A DNA stretch of 64,000 bases from NCBI RefSeq assembly GCF_021654035.1, contig NZ_JAJPDW010000002.1, positions 555,179 through 619,178 of the forward strand, written 5' to 3'. The position numbers and the translations under genes were made by a program. Shown here piece after piece: positions 15,411-27,067 of this stretch (positions are counted from its first letter, which is position 1; every line of letters starts with the position of its first letter). Under the pieces are notes generated by a model, which saw only the letters and a list, made by a program, of their open reading frames with translations, was not told the DNA's origin and searched no databases. The DNA comes from Microbacterium aurantiacum (GTDB taxonomy: Bacteria > Actinomycetota > Actinomycetes > Actinomycetales > Microbacteriaceae).

Positions 15411-16082
15411 TCAGCCGTCGAGGCGGGCGGCGAGGCGGCGCGCGATCTCGGCGCGCGGCATCGTGCGGGGGAACGCGGCGACGACCAGGTCGTCGGGGGC
15501 GGCCTCGGCGTCCGGGTGCACGCCGAACCGGCGGCGGGCGTCGTCGAGGGCACCGCGGAGGACGGATGCCGGCACACGCTTGGATCCGCGCAGCAGCTGC
15601 CGCAGCACGTGGTTGTGCACGGCGGTGACGACGGCGGAGAAGCCGACGGCATCCAGCGGGTCGAGCCCGGGGATCGCCGCGCGCAGGTACTCGTCGAACA
15701 GGCGCTCGTAGCGGAAGACCGTCACGATCTCGCGATCGCGGAGCGCCGGCACCCCGCGCACGACGGTGTACCGCCGACGCGCGAGCTCGGGGTCGGCGGC
15801 GAAGTGGGAGTAGACCAGGAGCGAGGCCTCGCACACCGCGTCCCACGGATCGTCGTGCGGTCCGGCGAGGAAATCGCGCACCTGCGCGAGCAGGAGTTCG
15901 TGGTCGGCGAAGACCACGTCGTCCTTCCCGCCGAACTGGCGGAAGAAGGTCGATCGCGAGACACCGGCGGCCTGGGCGATCTGCTCCACGGAGGTCTGGT
16001 CGAAGCCCTGGCGTGCGAAGAGGTCCAGCGCGGCAGCCACGACATCGTGACTCGCGCCACCCGCCGGTGGCATCTCGATCAT
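15411..16082 (-). CDS. TetR/AcrR family transcriptional regulator
   Basis: A 223-residue one-component regulator. The N-terminal helix-turn-helix is textbook: DVVAAALDLFARQGFDQTSV, EQIAQAAGVSRSTFFRQFGGKDDVVF, residues about 12-58. The C-terminal ligand-binding part is all-helical. The ligand is unknown. The same-strand acyl-CoA dehydrogenase gene lies 258 bp downstream, making an acyl-CoA ligand plausible. The ATG at 16082 is preferred over longer in-frame extensions, which run through the sucC promoter region and are not TetR-like. It is divergent from sucC with 153 bp between them. Confidence 0.88.
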   Translation of the reverse strand: MIEMPPAGGASHDVVAAALDLFARQGFDQTSVEQIAQAAGVSRSTFFRQFGGKDDVVFADHELLLAQVRDFLAGPHDDPWDAVCEASLLVYSHFAADPELARRRYTVVRGVPALRDREIVTVFRYERLFDEYLRAAIPGLDPLDAVGFSAVVTAVHNHVLRQLLRGSKRVPASVLRGALDDARRRFGVHPDAEAAPDDLVVAAFPRTMPRAEIARRLAARLDG

Positions 16083-16173
16083 GCAGTGAGCATAGCGCCG
16101 GGGCCGCCGTCCGCCCGATCCCGGCGGGACGGACCCGTCTGCGCGCGGTAGTAGGCTGGGAGACCTGTCGATC

Positions 16174-16187
16174 TCTCGACATCGAGA
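16174..16187. promoter_or_regulatory. Operator-like palindrome upstream of sucC (shared with icd)
   Basis: TCTCGA-CA-TCGAGA is a 14-bp palindrome, perfect except at its central dinucleotide, and is followed by TTCTTT. Upstream of icd at 31582-31599 the same core (TCTCGACGTCGAGA) is followed by TACTTT. It sits 48 bp before the sucC GTG. The two TCA-cycle genes probably answer to one regulator, possibly of the MarR or GntR type; the regulator is not identified here. Confidence 0.6.
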
Positions 16188-16235
16188 TTCTTTCGGCGTC
16201 ACCCACCCACATTCGCCCCACCGAAGGACTGCACT

Positions 16236-18330
<2,095 letters not shown>

Positions 18331-18353
18331 TCCGCGTACCCCGCGGACACCGC

Positions 18354-18392
18354 GCGAACGCCCCGTTCGGCTCCGGCCGGCGGGGCGTTCGC
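18354..18392 (+). terminator. Stem-loop terminator after sucCD
   Basis: GCGAACGCCCCG at 18354-18365 pairs with CGGGGCGTTCGC at 18381-18392 around a 15-nt loop. No long T tract follows, as is common in high-GC actinobacteria. Confidence 0.75.
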
Positions 18393-18417
18393 CGATCCGC
18401 CGCGGCATCCGCGCGGG

Positions 18418-18423
18418 TAACGT
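18418..18423 (+). promoter_or_regulatory. -10 element (TAACGT) for the Ddn-like gene
   Basis: TAACGT, GGGGACC, ATG at 18431: 7-nt spacing. Confidence 0.5.
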
Positions 18424-18430
18424 GGGGACC

Positions 18431-18871
18431 ATGCCGCTGACCGGAGAATACAAGCCGTCCACGTCCGAATGGGCCCGCACACAGGCCGAGCGCTATGAGG
18501 CCTCCGGCGGCACCGAGGACAACCTCCTGCGGGGCGTCCCCATCATCGTCCTGACGACGGTCGGGGCGAAATCCGGCGGGCTCCGCAAGACCGCGCTCAT
18601 GCGTGTCGAGCACGAGGGGCGCTACCTCGTCGTCGCCTCCAAGGGCGGCGCACCCGAACACCCCGCGTGGTACCACAACGTCGTGAAGAACCCGCACGTC
18701 GAGCTGCAGGACGGGGCCGACAAACGCGACTACCTCGCCCGTGAGCTCGACGGTGCCGAGCGCGACGAGTGGTGGCAGTGCGCGACCGCCGTGTGGCCGG
18801 ACTACGACGCCTACCAGGAGCGCACCGAGCGCCGCATCCCGATCTTCCTCCTGGAACCCTTCACGGACTGA
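18431..18871 (+). CDS. Ddn-like F420-binding (nitroreductase/deazaflavin-dependent) protein
   Basis: A 146-residue split-barrel protein of the deazaflavin-dependent nitroreductase family. Recognisable blocks are [43 protein letters not shown] (given here as one conserved region, residues about 37-80), [15 protein letters not shown] and the [16 protein letters not shown] end motif. K-S-G-x-x-R-K-T binds the cofactor phosphate in characterised relatives, which use F420H2 to reduce quinones or nitro compounds. The substrate is unknown. The start is fixed by the -10 hexamer 7 nt upstream. The gene follows the sucCD terminator and has its own promoter. Confidence 0.88.
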   Translation: MPLTGEYKPSTSEWARTQAERYEASGGTEDNLLRGVPIIVLTTVGAKSGGLRKTALMRVEHEGRYLVVASKGGAPEHPAWYHNVVKNPHVELQDGADKRDYLARELDGAERDEWWQCATAVWPDYDAYQERTERRIPIFLLEPFTD

Positions 18872-18914
18872 TCACGGTCCGCCCGGGATCGGTCCGGGCG
18901 TCCGCGTCACCCCC

Positions 18915-18920
18915 TACACT
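18915..18920 (+). promoter_or_regulatory. -10 element (TACACT) for the membrane-anchored protein at 18928
   Basis: TACACT, TCCCCCC, ATG: 7-nt spacing. Confidence 0.55.
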
Positions 18921-18927
18921 TCCCCCC

Positions 18928-19542
18928 ATGGGCGGAGGCGCGAAGGCAGCGACGACGGATGCCGCGCCCGCCGCCACCGGCCCGGAGAGGCCCCTCCGTC
19001 CGTCGCCCGGGTGGGCGATGGGTGCGGCGATCGTCGGTGCCCTGCTGGTGGCCGCGGTCGTTGCCGTGGGGGCGCTCATCGCCGTGCCGCCCTCCGTGGC
19101 CAACCTCGCCAGCTCCACCGCGGACGGGGTCGCCGCCGAGCCGCTGGGCGCGGGCGCGGACGCCGGGGCCGCGGTCATCGTTCCGGCCGGCTGGATCGTC
19201 GTGCGCGAGAGCGAGGAGGAGATCCTCGTCCGCACGCCCGACGCCGCCCTCGAGGCGCGTGTGCGCACGGCATCCGTCCCGGCGGAGGAGGCGCTCGCCG
19301 CCGCGGTGCCCGGCATCGCCGACGAGATCGGGGCGGCACCGGGCGCGGAGCGACGCGAAACCCTCGCCTCGGGGACCTTCGCGGTCCACGTCGACGTCGA
19401 CCCGTCCGTCACCGTAGCGGCCGTCGCGGAGTCCGCCGAGGCGCGCGGAAGCGTCGTGGTCGAGACCCGCATCCGCGACGATGTCGATCCTGCGCGCTAC
19501 CGCGCGGCACTCGCCCAGCTCCTCGACGGGGTGCGCCCGTGA
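18928..19542 (+). CDS. Membrane-anchored extracytoplasmic protein, function unknown
   Basis: A 204-residue protein with a cytoplasmic Ala/Pro-rich N-terminus of ~32 residues and one membrane helix (about 33-53, MGAAIVGALLVAAVVAVGAL). A soluble domain of ~150 residues follows, with mixed beta content (VIVPAGWIVVRESEEEILVRTP, FAVHVDVDPSVTVAAVAESA) and an Arg/Asp-rich end. No family was recognised. Its TGA overlaps the GTG of the polysaccharide deacetylase lipoprotein (GTGA), so the two are made together and probably both act at the cell envelope. Confidence 0.72.
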   Translation: MGGGAKAATTDAAPAATGPERPLRPSPGWAMGAAIVGALLVAAVVAVGALIAVPPSVANLASSTADGVAAEPLGAGADAGAAVIVPAGWIVVRESEEEILVRTPDAALEARVRTASVPAEEALAAAVPGIADEIGAAPGAERRETLASGTFAVHVDVDPSVTVAAVAESAEARGSVVVETRIRDDVDPARYRAALAQLLDGVRP

Positions 19543-21116
19543 CGCGCCCCGCCGGACGCGGAGTGCTCGCCCTCACGGTCGCGGCGCTTCTCCTCGCGGG
19601 GTGCGCCCCGGTCGGCGACCCCCGATGGACGCCCCCGGACTGGAGCGCGGCGACGGTCCGGGTCGTCGCCGAGCCCGACGTCGTGGACGTCGACACGACC
19701 GCGGTGGCGGCATCCCTCACGGCCCAGCGCATCCGCAACGACGCCGTCGGCATCCAGGCGCGCTGGTCCCAGCTCCCCGGCCGGGGCGCCGTCGTCGACC
19801 GCTTCAACGATGCCGTCGAGGCGATCGTCCGCGACGCGGTGGCCGCGCAGAGCGCGACGGCCGGAGTCGCCTACCGGCCCGCCGCGCACCCCGAAGGGGC
19901 CGGGCTGGAAGACCGCACGTGCGTCGCCGGATCCACCACGCGCACGGCAGCCGAGATCCTCGCCGACCCCGCGTTCGGCCCGGACGGCGGATCGGGGACG
20001 GCCGTCGTCTGCGACGTCGTCGTGGCCGCGGGGTCGATCTTCGCGCAGCGGATGCGGGTCGTCTCGGGTACCGCGGATGCGGTCGCCGCCGACCGCATCG
20101 AAATCCTCTACGTCGACACCGTGACGGGGGAGGTGTCGCCCGCGTCCGGACTCTGGCAGGACGACGCGCTCGATGCGCTCGGTGCCGACATCGTCGACGC
20201 GCTGCGGCGCGATGCCGGGGCCCTGAGCCTCGCGGCGGCGACGTTCGAGGGCGATGAGCAGCGAGAGGTGCTGCGCACGGCCCTCGCGACGACCGTTCCG
20301 GGGCCGGACGGCGGGCTCGCGTTCACGATCCCCGCGGGCTTCCGCGCTCCCGAACTCGCCTCGCTCGGCGCGGCGGAGACCTCCGAGCCGCTCACCGTCG
20401 CCGTTCCCGCCGACCGCGCCGCCGCGCTCGTGACCCCGCTCGGGTCCGCCGTGCTCGCCGCGGTCGGTCAGCCGTACTCCGGCCCTCCCGCGGTTCCCGC
20501 CGGGTTCGACCGCCTCGACTGCGCCCTCGTCCCGTGCGTCGCCCTCACCTACGACGACGGGCCGACCGTGCATACGCCGCGACTGCTCGACGAGCTCGCC
20601 GAGCTCCGCGCGAGCGCGACGCTCTACGTCCTCGGTCAGTACGCGGCGGGTGCCCCGGACACGGTGCGCCGCGCCGCCGTCGAGGGCCACGAGATCGGCA
20701 ACCACACCTGGAACCACCCGTCGCTGCCCTCGCTCACGGCGGAACAGGTCCGCGACCAGCTGGGGCGGACGACGACGCTCCTCCGCTCGCTCTCGGGTCA
20801 GCCGGTGGCGACCTTCCGTCCGCCCTACGGCGAGTTCACCGCGGAGGTGCTCGCGGCCGCGGGGGAGCCGGCGATGATCTGGACCGTCGACACGCGCGAC
20901 TGGGCGGGGCCGGCGGAGTCCGAGATCATCGCGCGGTCGGTGGAGGGGGCGACGGTCGGCGGGATCATCCTCCTGCACGACACCCAGGAGCGGTCCGTGT
21001 CGGCGACGCCCGCCATCGTCTCCGGCCTCCGCGACCGCGGCTTCTCCACCGCGACGATCACCCAGCTCTTCGACGGCGACCTCCCGGCATCCGGAGCGTG
21101 GCGCGCCGCACCGTGA
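19539..21116 (+). CDS. Polysaccharide deacetylase lipoprotein (CE4, NodB fold)
   Basis: A 525-residue envelope protein. It has a lipoprotein signal with lipobox LLAGC (Cys22). A ~300-residue N-terminal domain of unknown fold follows, then a C-terminal CE4 deacetylase domain (about 325-515). CE4 motifs are clear: MT1 LTYDDGP with the catalytic base and metal Asp, MT2 HEIGNHTWNHPS with the H-x3-H metal site, MT3 RPPYG, MT4 TRDW and MT5 IILLHDT. Such enzymes remove N-acetyl groups from peptidoglycan or other beta-1,4 N-acetylglucosamine polymers. GTG at 19539 overlaps the previous stop by 4 nt, indicating coupling with the membrane-anchored protein. Confidence 0.92.
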   Translation: MTRPAGRGVLALTVAALLLAGCAPVGDPRWTPPDWSAATVRVVAEPDVVDVDTTAVAASLTAQRIRNDAVGIQARWSQLPGRGAVVDRFNDAVEAIVRDAVAAQSATAGVAYRPAAHPEGAGLEDRTCVAGSTTRTAAEILADPAFGPDGGSGTAVVCDVVVAAGSIFAQRMRVVSGTADAVAADRIEILYVDTVTGEVSPASGLWQDDALDALGADIVDALRRDAGALSLAAATFEGDEQREVLRTALATTVPGPDGGLAFTIPAGFRAPELASLGAAETSEPLTVAVPADRAAALVTPLGSAVLAAVGQPYSGPPAVPAGFDRLDCALVPCVALTYDDGPTVHTPRLLDELAELRASATLYVLGQYAAGAPDTVRRAAVEGHEIGNHTWNHPSLPSLTAEQVRDQLGRTTTLLRSLSGQPVATFRPPYGEFTAEVLAAAGEPAMIWTVDTRDWAGPAESEIIARSVEGATVGGIILLHDTQERSVSATPAIVSGLRDRGFSTATITQLFDGDLPASGAWRAAP

Positions 21117-21132
21117 GCGGCACGCCCGTGGG

Positions 21133-21138
21133 TAGGGT
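21133..21138 (+). promoter_or_regulatory. -10 element (TAGGGT) for the DUF6350 gene
   Basis: TAGGGT 9 nt before the ATG at 21148. Confidence 0.5.
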
Positions 21139-21147
21139 CGATCGGGC

Positions 21148-22509
21148 ATGTATCGCCTCACCATCGTCCTCCTCGCCGCCTTCGACGCCGTCATCGCCGC
21201 CGTCGTGGGCCTTGCCGCATCCCTCGCCCCGTTGACCCTTCTGTGGGTGTTCGGCTTCGACGGCCTTCCCGACCTCGGGACGCTGTGGCCCGCCGCGGGG
21301 ACGGTGTGGCAGCTGGGGCACCTCGTTCCGCTGGCGATCACCCTGCCGCCGGAGTACGTCGCGGCGATCGGCGTCGACCCCGCCGCGGCATCCTTCCCGC
21401 TCTCGCTCGCCCCGCTCGCCTTCGCGGGGTTCACCGCGGTATTCGCGGCACGATCCGGGCGCCGGGCCGCCGACGCCGGCTCGGGGCTGGTCGGTGCGAG
21501 CGCCGGCAGCGTCGTGTTCGCCGCCATCGCGACCCTCGTGGCCCTGAGCGCCCGCACCGACGTCGCGGTGGCCGACCCCGCGCTCGCGATCGTCCTGCCC
21601 GCGCTCGTCTTCGCCGTTCCCGCCGTCGTCGCGGCGATCGTGGCGCAGTGGGACGACGCGGATGCCGGTCCCGTCGCCGTCGTCCGCGACCGCCTCGAGC
21701 GTGCTCGCGCGGAAGAGGCGGTGCGCGCGACCGCCGCCGGTCTCGCCGTCATCGCGGCCGGTGTCGTCGGGCTCGGCGGTCTCGTGGTCGTCGCCGCCGT
21801 CATCGCCGGGATGGGGGAGGTCATCTCGCTCACCCAGGCCGCCGGCGTCGATCTGGTCGGATCGCTGGTGCTCGCCCTCGGGTCCTTCCTCTACCTCCCC
21901 ACGCTCTGGGGCTGGGGGGTCGCCTTCGCCGCGGGCCCGGGCTTCACGCTGGGGGAGGGGACGGCGATCGCACCGGGCGGAACGGATGCCGGAATCGTGC
22001 CGGGCATCCCGATCCTCGGGCTGCTCCCCTCGGGCACGTCGCCGTGGCTGCTCCTCCTCGGTCTCCTCCCCGTGGGGGTCGGCGCCCTCGCGGGGCTCAT
22101 CGTGCGCCGCCGTCTGCGCGACGGCGCGGTGGAGGACGCCCCCGTCGCCACCCGCGCGATCGTCGCCGGGGTGCTCGGTCTCCTCGCCGCCGGCATCGGC
22201 GCTCTCCTCGCCGTCGTCACCTCCGGCGGCATCGGCCCGGGCCGTTTCGAGCGGGTGGGACCGGAACCGGGACCCCTCGCCCTCGTCCTCGGACTCGAAG
22301 TGGTCGTCGGCGCGGCGATCCTCCTGCTCTCCCCGCGCGGGCTCGACGGCGACGAGACGGACGAGGCGTACCGTGACGAGGATCGCGGCGCGTTCGACCG
22401 TGCGCCCGCCTCCGTGGTGTTCGCCGACCCCGCGCCCGATCCCGCGGACGACGTCACGGAGGATCTCTCCGATCTCCGCGGATCCGGCGGCGAGGACCCT
22501 CCCCGCTAG
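21148..22509 (+). CDS. DUF6350 (PerM-like) multi-pass membrane protein
   Basis: A 453-residue membrane protein that sits immediately before purN-purH in many actinobacteria. About ten hydrophobic helices are visible, from MYRLTIVLLAAFDAVIAAVVGLA at the N-terminus to LALVLGLEVVVGAAILLLS near residue 400. The last ~45 residues are acidic and cytoplasmic. Mycobacterial members of this neighbourhood have been linked to cell division and named PerM; I transfer that link only as context. The stop codon TAG at 22507-22509 forms part of the TAGACT -10 hexamer for purN. Confidence 0.85.
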   Translation: MYRLTIVLLAAFDAVIAAVVGLAASLAPLTLLWVFGFDGLPDLGTLWPAAGTVWQLGHLVPLAITLPPEYVAAIGVDPAAASFPLSLAPLAFAGFTAVFAARSGRRAADAGSGLVGASAGSVVFAAIATLVALSARTDVAVADPALAIVLPALVFAVPAVVAAIVAQWDDADAGPVAVVRDRLERARAEEAVRATAAGLAVIAAGVVGLGGLVVVAAVIAGMGEVISLTQAAGVDLVGSLVLALGSFLYLPTLWGWGVAFAAGPGFTLGEGTAIAPGGTDAGIVPGIPILGLLPSGTSPWLLLLGLLPVGVGALAGLIVRRRLRDGAVEDAPVATRAIVAGVLGLLAAGIGALLAVVTSGGIGPGRFERVGPEPGPLALVLGLEVVVGAAILLLSPRGLDGDETDEAYRDEDRGAFDRAPASVVFADPAPDPADDVTEDLSDLRGSGGEDPPR

Positions 22510-22512
22510 ACT
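22507..22512 (+). promoter_or_regulatory. -10 element (TAGACT) for purN
   Basis: TAGACT, TGCCCG, GTG at 22519. The hexamer reuses the TAG stop codon of the preceding gene. Confidence 0.55.
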
Positions 22513-22518
22513 TGCCCG

Positions 22519-23121
22519 GTGCTCACCGTCGCCGTCCTCATCTCGGGCGCCGGGTCGAATCTGCGGGCTCTGCTGGAAGCGGCGGCCGAACCGGATTTCC
22601 CCGCGCGCGTGATCGTCGTCGGCGCCGACCGCGAGGCCGACGGCTTCGGGCACGCCGAGTACTTCGGCATCCCGACCTTCCTCGTCCCGTTCGAGCAGTT
22701 CGACTCCCGCGAGGCGTGGGGCGCCGAGCTCGGCGCGCAGCTCGCGGTCTGGCAGCCGGATCTCGTCGTGCTCAGCGGGCTGATGCGGCTCCTCCCCGCT
22801 GACCTCGTCGCCGCGTGGAGTCCGCGGATCATCAACACCCACCCGGCCTATCTGCCGGAGTTCCCCGGCGCCCACGGCGTGCGCGACGCCCTGGCCGCGG
22901 GCGTCGATCAGACCGGCGCGAGCGTCATCCTCGTCGACGCCGGTGTCGACTCCGGGCCGATCCTCGCGCAGGAGCGCGTCCCGGTACTCCCGGGTGACGA
23001 CGAGCACGCCCTCCACGACCGCATCAAGCCCGTCGAACGCCGCCTTCTGATCGACGTGGTCCGCCGCGTCGCGACGGGCGACCTCGACCTCGCCGCCGCC
23101 GGCCGGGCGTCGGCATCCTGA
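22519..23121 (+). CDS. purN: Phosphoribosylglycinamide formyltransferase (GART)
   Basis: A 200-residue folate-dependent enzyme that formylates GAR with 10-formyl-THF in purine synthesis. Key blocks are [18 protein letters not shown] (phosphate loop), the catalytic Asn-His-Asp elements in [18 protein letters not shown], and [18 protein letters not shown]. The GTG start is supported by the -10 hexamer 6 nt upstream. purH follows after 30 nt with its own Shine-Dalgarno, so both genes probably share a transcript. Its formyl donor pool is supplied by GlyA and FolD, encoded later in this window under a ZTP riboswitch. Confidence 0.96.
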   Translation: MLTVAVLISGAGSNLRALLEAAAEPDFPARVIVVGADREADGFGHAEYFGIPTFLVPFEQFDSREAWGAELGAQLAVWQPDLVVLSGLMRLLPADLVAAWSPRIINTHPAYLPEFPGAHGVRDALAAGVDQTGASVILVDAGVDSGPILAQERVPVLPGDDEHALHDRIKPVERRLLIDVVRRVATGDLDLAAAGRASAS

Positions 23122-23151
23122 CCTCCCGTCCGATCCTCCGAGGAGACCGCC

Positions 23152-24756
23152 ATGGCAGGCCCCACGCACGACCCCGCCCTCTACACCCCCCGCGACGTGG
23201 TCCCCATCCGTCGCGCGCTGCTGTCGGTGAGTGACAAGACCGATCTGCTCGTGCTCGCCGCGGCCCTCGCCGAAGCCGGCGTCGAGATCGTCTCGACCGG
23301 CTCGACGGCGGCGACGATCCGGGATGCCGGGCACGACGTCACCGACGTCTCGGCCGTCACGGGCTTCCCCGAGTCGCTCGACGGCCGCGTGAAGACCCTG
23401 CACCCCGGCGTCCACGCGGGCCTCCTCGCCGATCTCCGTCTGGACAACCATCGCGCACAGCTCGGCGAGCTCGGCATCCAGCCCTTCGAACTCGTCGTGG
23501 TGAACCTCTACCCGTTCGTCGAGACGGTGCGCTCGGGCGCCGAGGGCGACGCGGTCGTCGAGCAGATCGACATCGGGGGCCCCGCGATGGTGCGTGCGTC
23601 GGCGAAGAACTACGCCAACGTCGCGATCGCCGTCTCGCCCGAGAGCTACCCCGCGATCATCGACGCCGTCCGCGCGGGCGGTACGAACCTCGATCAGCGT
23701 CGCGACCTCGCCGCGCGCGCCTTCGCCCACACGAGCGAGTACGACCGCGCCGTGGCGACCTGGTTCGCGGAGGAGACGCTCGCCGGCGAAGGCCTGCCGA
23801 ACCACCTGACGATCACCGCCGAGCGGCTGGAGACCCTGCGCTACGGCGAGAACTCGCACCAGCGCGCCGCGATCTACACCCGCGTCGGCGGGCACGGCAT
23901 TGCGCAGGCGACGCAGCTCCAGGGCAAGGCGATGTCGTACAACAACTACGTCGACGCCGACGCCGCCCTCCGCGCGGCGTTCGACATGGTCAAGCCGGCC
24001 GTGGCGATCATCAAGCACGCGAACCCGTGCGGCATCGCCGTGACCGCGCCGAACGCTCTCGACCCGATCGCCTCCGCGCATCTGCGCGCGCACGAGTGCG
24101 ACCCGGTCTCGGCCTTCGGCGGGGTGATCGCGGCCAACCGCACCGTGACGCTGAAGATGGCCGAGAACCTCCGCGACATCTTCACCGAGGTCATCGTCGC
24201 ACCCGACTTCGAGCCGGAGGCCCTGGAGGTCTTCCGCCTCAAGCAGAACCTGCGCGTCCTGCAGCTGCCGGCGGACTGGCAGCAGGAGCGCATGGACGTC
24301 CGGCTCGTCTCGGGCGGCCTCCTGCTGCAGGACGCCGACCGTTTCCCCGACGACATCGAGTCGGTCGCGGAGAACTGGGAGCTGGTCTCCGGCGAGCGCC
24401 CCGACGCCGAGGAGATGACGAACCTCATCTTCGCCTGGAAGGCCTGCCGCGCGGTGAAGTCCAACGCGATCGTCCTGGCGAAGCACTCCGCCACCGTGGG
24501 CATCGGCATGGGCCAGGTGAACCGGGTGGACTCGTGCCGCCTCGCCGTCGAGCGCGCCGGTGATCGTGTGCGGGGCGCGGTCGCGGCATCCGATGCCTTC
24601 TTCCCGTTCGCCGACGGACCGCAGGTGCTGCTGGATGCCGGGGTGTCGGCGATCGTGCAGCCCGGCGGATCGGTGCGCGACGCCGAGGTCATCGAGGCGG
24701 CTCGCCAGGCCGGCGTGACGATGTTCTTCACCGGGGAGCGCCACTTCTTCCACTGA
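23152..24756 (+). CDS. purH: Bifunctional AICAR transformylase/IMP cyclohydrolase
   Basis: A 534-residue enzyme for the last two steps of IMP synthesis. The N-terminal cyclohydrolase domain (about 20-215) contains [33 protein letters not shown] (conserved start region), [18 protein letters not shown] and VVVNLYPF. The C-terminal transformylase domain contains [31 protein letters not shown] and [12 protein letters not shown], with the K-H active-site pair. It ends [35 protein letters not shown], given here in words as the usual FTGxRHFxH terminus. GAGGAGA precedes the ATG. Its substrate ZMP belongs to the ligand family of the glyA riboswitch downstream. Confidence 0.97.
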   Translation: MAGPTHDPALYTPRDVVPIRRALLSVSDKTDLLVLAAALAEAGVEIVSTGSTAATIRDAGHDVTDVSAVTGFPESLDGRVKTLHPGVHAGLLADLRLDNHRAQLGELGIQPFELVVVNLYPFVETVRSGAEGDAVVEQIDIGGPAMVRASAKNYANVAIAVSPESYPAIIDAVRAGGTNLDQRRDLAARAFAHTSEYDRAVATWFAEETLAGEGLPNHLTITAERLETLRYGENSHQRAAIYTRVGGHGIAQATQLQGKAMSYNNYVDADAALRAAFDMVKPAVAIIKHANPCGIAVTAPNALDPIASAHLRAHECDPVSAFGGVIAANRTVTLKMAENLRDIFTEVIVAPDFEPEALEVFRLKQNLRVLQLPADWQQERMDVRLVSGGLLLQDADRFPDDIESVAENWELVSGERPDAEEMTNLIFAWKACRAVKSNAIVLAKHSATVGIGMGQVNRVDSCRLAVERAGDRVRGAVAASDAFFPFADGPQVLLDAGVSAIVQPGGSVRDAEVIEAARQAGVTMFFTGERHFFH

Positions 24757-24817
24757 CCCCCGAGGCGGCGGTCACCGTCGTGTCCGATTTCCGCCAGCCG
24801 GTGTCGGCGGGGCGTGT

Positions 24818-24823
24818 CAGGCT
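24818..24823 (+). promoter_or_regulatory. -10-like element (CAGGCT) for the Ada-AlkA gene
   Basis: CAGGCT 6 nt before the GTG at 24830; spacing matches the leaderless set although the first base deviates. Confidence 0.4.
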
Positions 24824-24829
24824 GGGGGA

Positions 24830-26398
24830 GTGCACCCCGGAATGACCTTCGACGAGCGGTACCGCGCGATCCACGCGCGCGACCGCCGCTTCGACGGGCA
24901 GTTCGTCACCGCGGTGCGCACGACCGGCATCTACTGTCGGCCGAGCTGCCCCGCCCGCACGCCCCGCGCCGACAACGTGACGTTCTATCCGACGTCGGCC
25001 GCCGCGCACGAGGCCGGGTACCGCGCCTGTAAGCGCTGCCTGCCCGAGGCGGCTCCCGGGTCTCCCGCGTGGGATCTCCGGTCGGATGCCGCGGCCCGCG
25101 CCATGCGACTGATCGCCGACGGGGTCGTCGACCGTGAGGGCGTCCCGGGTCTCGCGCGGCGCCTCGGGTACTCGCCGCGGCATCTGACCCGACTCCTCAC
25201 GAGCGAGCTCGGCGCCGGTCCCCTCGCCCTGGCCCGCGCGCAGCGGGCGCACACCGCACGCACGCTCCTCGTCGGCACGGAGCTCTCGGCCGCGGAGGTG
25301 GCCTTCTCGGCCGGGTTCTCCAGCATCCGGCAGTTCACCGAGACCATCGGCGAGGTGTTCGGGATGCCGCCCACCGAGCTGCGCGCGCGGCGTCCGCGTG
25401 CGGCGACCGAGGCGCCGGTCGCGGGCACGATCGATCTGACGCTGCCGCGGCGCGACCCCGTCGACACCGCCGGGCTCTTCGGGTGGATGCGTGCGCACGC
25501 CGTCCCGGGGGTCGAGCACGGCGATACGACGAGCTTCTCGCGCACGGTGCGACTCGCGGGCGGGCCAGCCTGGTTCCAGGTGCACGAGACCGCCGACGGC
25601 CGACTCCGCCTTCGGGCGCGACCCGCGGTGCTCGCCGACCTCGCGCCGCTCCTGGCGCGGGTGCGGCGGCTGTTCGACCTGGACGCCGATCCGCTCGCCG
25701 TCGACGAGGCTCTTGCGCGCCATCCGGAGCTCGCACCCGCGGTGGCCGAGATCCCCGGCGTCCGCGTCCCCGGCGCGATCGACGCTCCCGAGATGCTCCT
25801 CCGGGCGATGATCGGCCAGCAGATCAGCGTCGCCTCCGCCCGCACCCTCCAGGGGCGGCTCGCGGCGGCGCTCGGCGATCGGATCGAGACGGGGGAGGAG
25901 GCGTCGATCCTCTTCCCCGACCCGGCGGTGATCGCCGATCGCGGCGCCGAGGTCCTGCGCGGCCCCGGTGCCCGCATCCGGGCGATCATCGACACCGCCG
26001 CGGCGCTCGCCGACGGCACCCTCGCGCTCGGTCCCGGCGACGACCCTGTCGAGCAGCGCGCGCGGCTCCTCGCCCTCCGCGGCGTCGGTCCATGGACCGC
26101 GGACTACGTCCGTATGCGGGTCCTCGGTGACCCCGACGTGCTGCTGCCCGGCGACGTCGCCGCCCGCACCGGCGCCGGGCACCTCGGGCTCCCCTCCGAT
26201 CCGGCGGGGTTCACCGCGTGGGCCGGGCGCACCGCCCCCTGGCGCAGCTACGCGATGGCCCACTTCTGGTACGCCGCGCCCGTGACGCGCTCCTGGCGCG
26301 CGCCCGTCCCCGTCCCGCCCGCCGGCGCCGCCGCACCCGCCGCCGCACCCGCCCGCGTCGCGACCGCCGATCCCGTCCCCCAAGGAGCACCCGCATGA
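24830..26398 (+). CDS. Ada-N/AraC-HTH/AlkA fusion: methyl-sensing regulator and 3-methyladenine DNA glycosylase
   Basis: A 522-residue fusion. Residues 1-75 are the Ada zinc domain with C36, C40, C67 and C70 ([13 protein letters not shown]), aligning with E. coli Ada C38, C42, C69 and C72; C36 is the expected methylphosphotriester acceptor. Residues about 85-185 are an AraC-type double HTH ([37 protein letters not shown]). Residues about 195-500 are AlkA-like: AlkA-N, then HhH in [21 protein letters not shown] with the catalytic Asp expected in LLPGDV. The O6-methylguanine transferase domain is absent; the adjacent ogt supplies it, overlapping by 4 nt. The pair forms an alkylation-response operon. 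Confidence 0.92.
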   Translation: MHPGMTFDERYRAIHARDRRFDGQFVTAVRTTGIYCRPSCPARTPRADNVTFYPTSAAAHEAGYRACKRCLPEAAPGSPAWDLRSDAAARAMRLIADGVVDREGVPGLARRLGYSPRHLTRLLTSELGAGPLALARAQRAHTARTLLVGTELSAAEVAFSAGFSSIRQFTETIGEVFGMPPTELRARRPRAATEAPVAGTIDLTLPRRDPVDTAGLFGWMRAHAVPGVEHGDTTSFSRTVRLAGGPAWFQVHETADGRLRLRARPAVLADLAPLLARVRRLFDLDADPLAVDEALARHPELAPAVAEIPGVRVPGAIDAPEMLLRAMIGQQISVASARTLQGRLAAALGDRIETGEEASILFPDPAVIADRGAEVLRGPGARIRAIIDTAAALADGTLALGPGDDPVEQRARLLALRGVGPWTADYVRMRVLGDPDVLLPGDVAARTGAGHLGLPSDPAGFTAWAGRTAPWRSYAMAHFWYAAPVTRSWRAPVPVPPAGAAAPAAAPARVATADPVPQGAPA

Positions 26399-26922
26399 CC
26401 TCCGCCCTGTTCCAGGTCGTCGACACCGCCGACGGCCCGTTCGCCCTCCTCGCGGACGCCGTCGACGGGGCCGTCCTCGCCTCCGGGTGGACCGACGACC
26501 GCGAGGCCCTCGTCGCGCGCCTGTCGCCGGCTCACCGTCCGGTCGCGATCCACGACGGTGTGACGGATGCCGCGACCGCCGTCGCCGACTACTACGCCGG
26601 CGACCTCCGCGCGATCGACGGGGTGGCCGTCCGCGCGTGGGGGACGCCGCTCCAGCGGTCCGGGTGGGACGCCCTCCGCCGCATCGATCCCGGCGCTCCT
26701 CTGACCTACACCGGACTCGCGGCGGCCCTCGGCGCCCCGCGGGCGGTGCGGGCGGCGGCCTCCATCTGCGCGCGGAACGCCCCGGCGCTCTTCGTGCCGT
26801 GCCACCGGGTGCTCCGCGCCGACGGGTCCCTCGGCGGCTTCGCATGGGGCGTCGCGGTGAAGCAGAGCCTCCTCGCGCGTGAGAAAGCGCTTGCGCAGAC
26901 TGTCGCCGCGGGCGTACGGTAG
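26395..26922 (+). CDS. ogt: Methylated-DNA--[protein]-cysteine S-methyltransferase
   Basis: A 175-residue suicide repair protein that removes O6-methyl groups from guanine. The active-site motif PCHRV has the acceptor C136. The helix-turn-helix and Arg finger region is [26 protein letters not shown], and the G-x-x-G-G-F-x-W-G-x-x-x-K-x-x-L-L end ([20 protein letters not shown]) is intact. ATG at 26395 overlaps the TGA of the Ada-AlkA gene, so production is tied to the methyl-sensing regulator. Members of this family act on DNA in the cytoplasm. Confidence 0.95.
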   Translation: MTSALFQVVDTADGPFALLADAVDGAVLASGWTDDREALVARLSPAHRPVAIHDGVTDAATAVADYYAGDLRAIDGVAVRAWGTPLQRSGWDALRRIDPGAPLTYTGLAAALGAPRAVRAAASICARNAPALFVPCHRVLRADGSLGGFAWGVAVKQSLLAREKALAQTVAAGVR

Positions 26923-26983
26923 AAGGCTGTCGCGTCCGCTCCGGGCGCGCTCGGGCTCTGCCCGTTCACCTGAGGAGGACGCC

Positions 26984-27067
26984 ATGATCCAGGCCGCCGA
27001 CGTCGCGAAGACCGCCGTCCTCCTCCCCGCGGGTGCCCCCGCGTACGGACCGGGCTCCGGCCGCTAG
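26984..27067 (+). CDS. 27-residue peptide ORF, candidate leader peptide of the ABC exporter operon
   Basis: The ATG is preceded by GAGGAGG at a 5-nt spacing, one of the best Shine-Dalgarno sequences in the window, unlike most of its leaderless neighbours. The ORF encodes MIQAADVAKTAVLLPAG and then a Pro/Gly-rich C-terminus (APAYGPGSGR), ending with TAG. It has no membrane helix and no known family. It lies 130 nt upstream of a heterodimeric multidrug-type ABC exporter. In Bacillus the short peptide BmrB precedes bmrCD, a similar exporter pair, and controls it by ribosome stalling and attenuation. A comparable role here is an inference from position, size and ribosome binding site. Confidence 0.5.
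   Translation: MIQAADVAKTAVLLPAGAPAYGPGSGR

Noticed and set aside
21058..24753. A 1231-codon open frame on the minus strand
   Set aside because: Antisense of DUF6350, purN and purH; no domain recognised and composition is that of reversed GC-rich codons.
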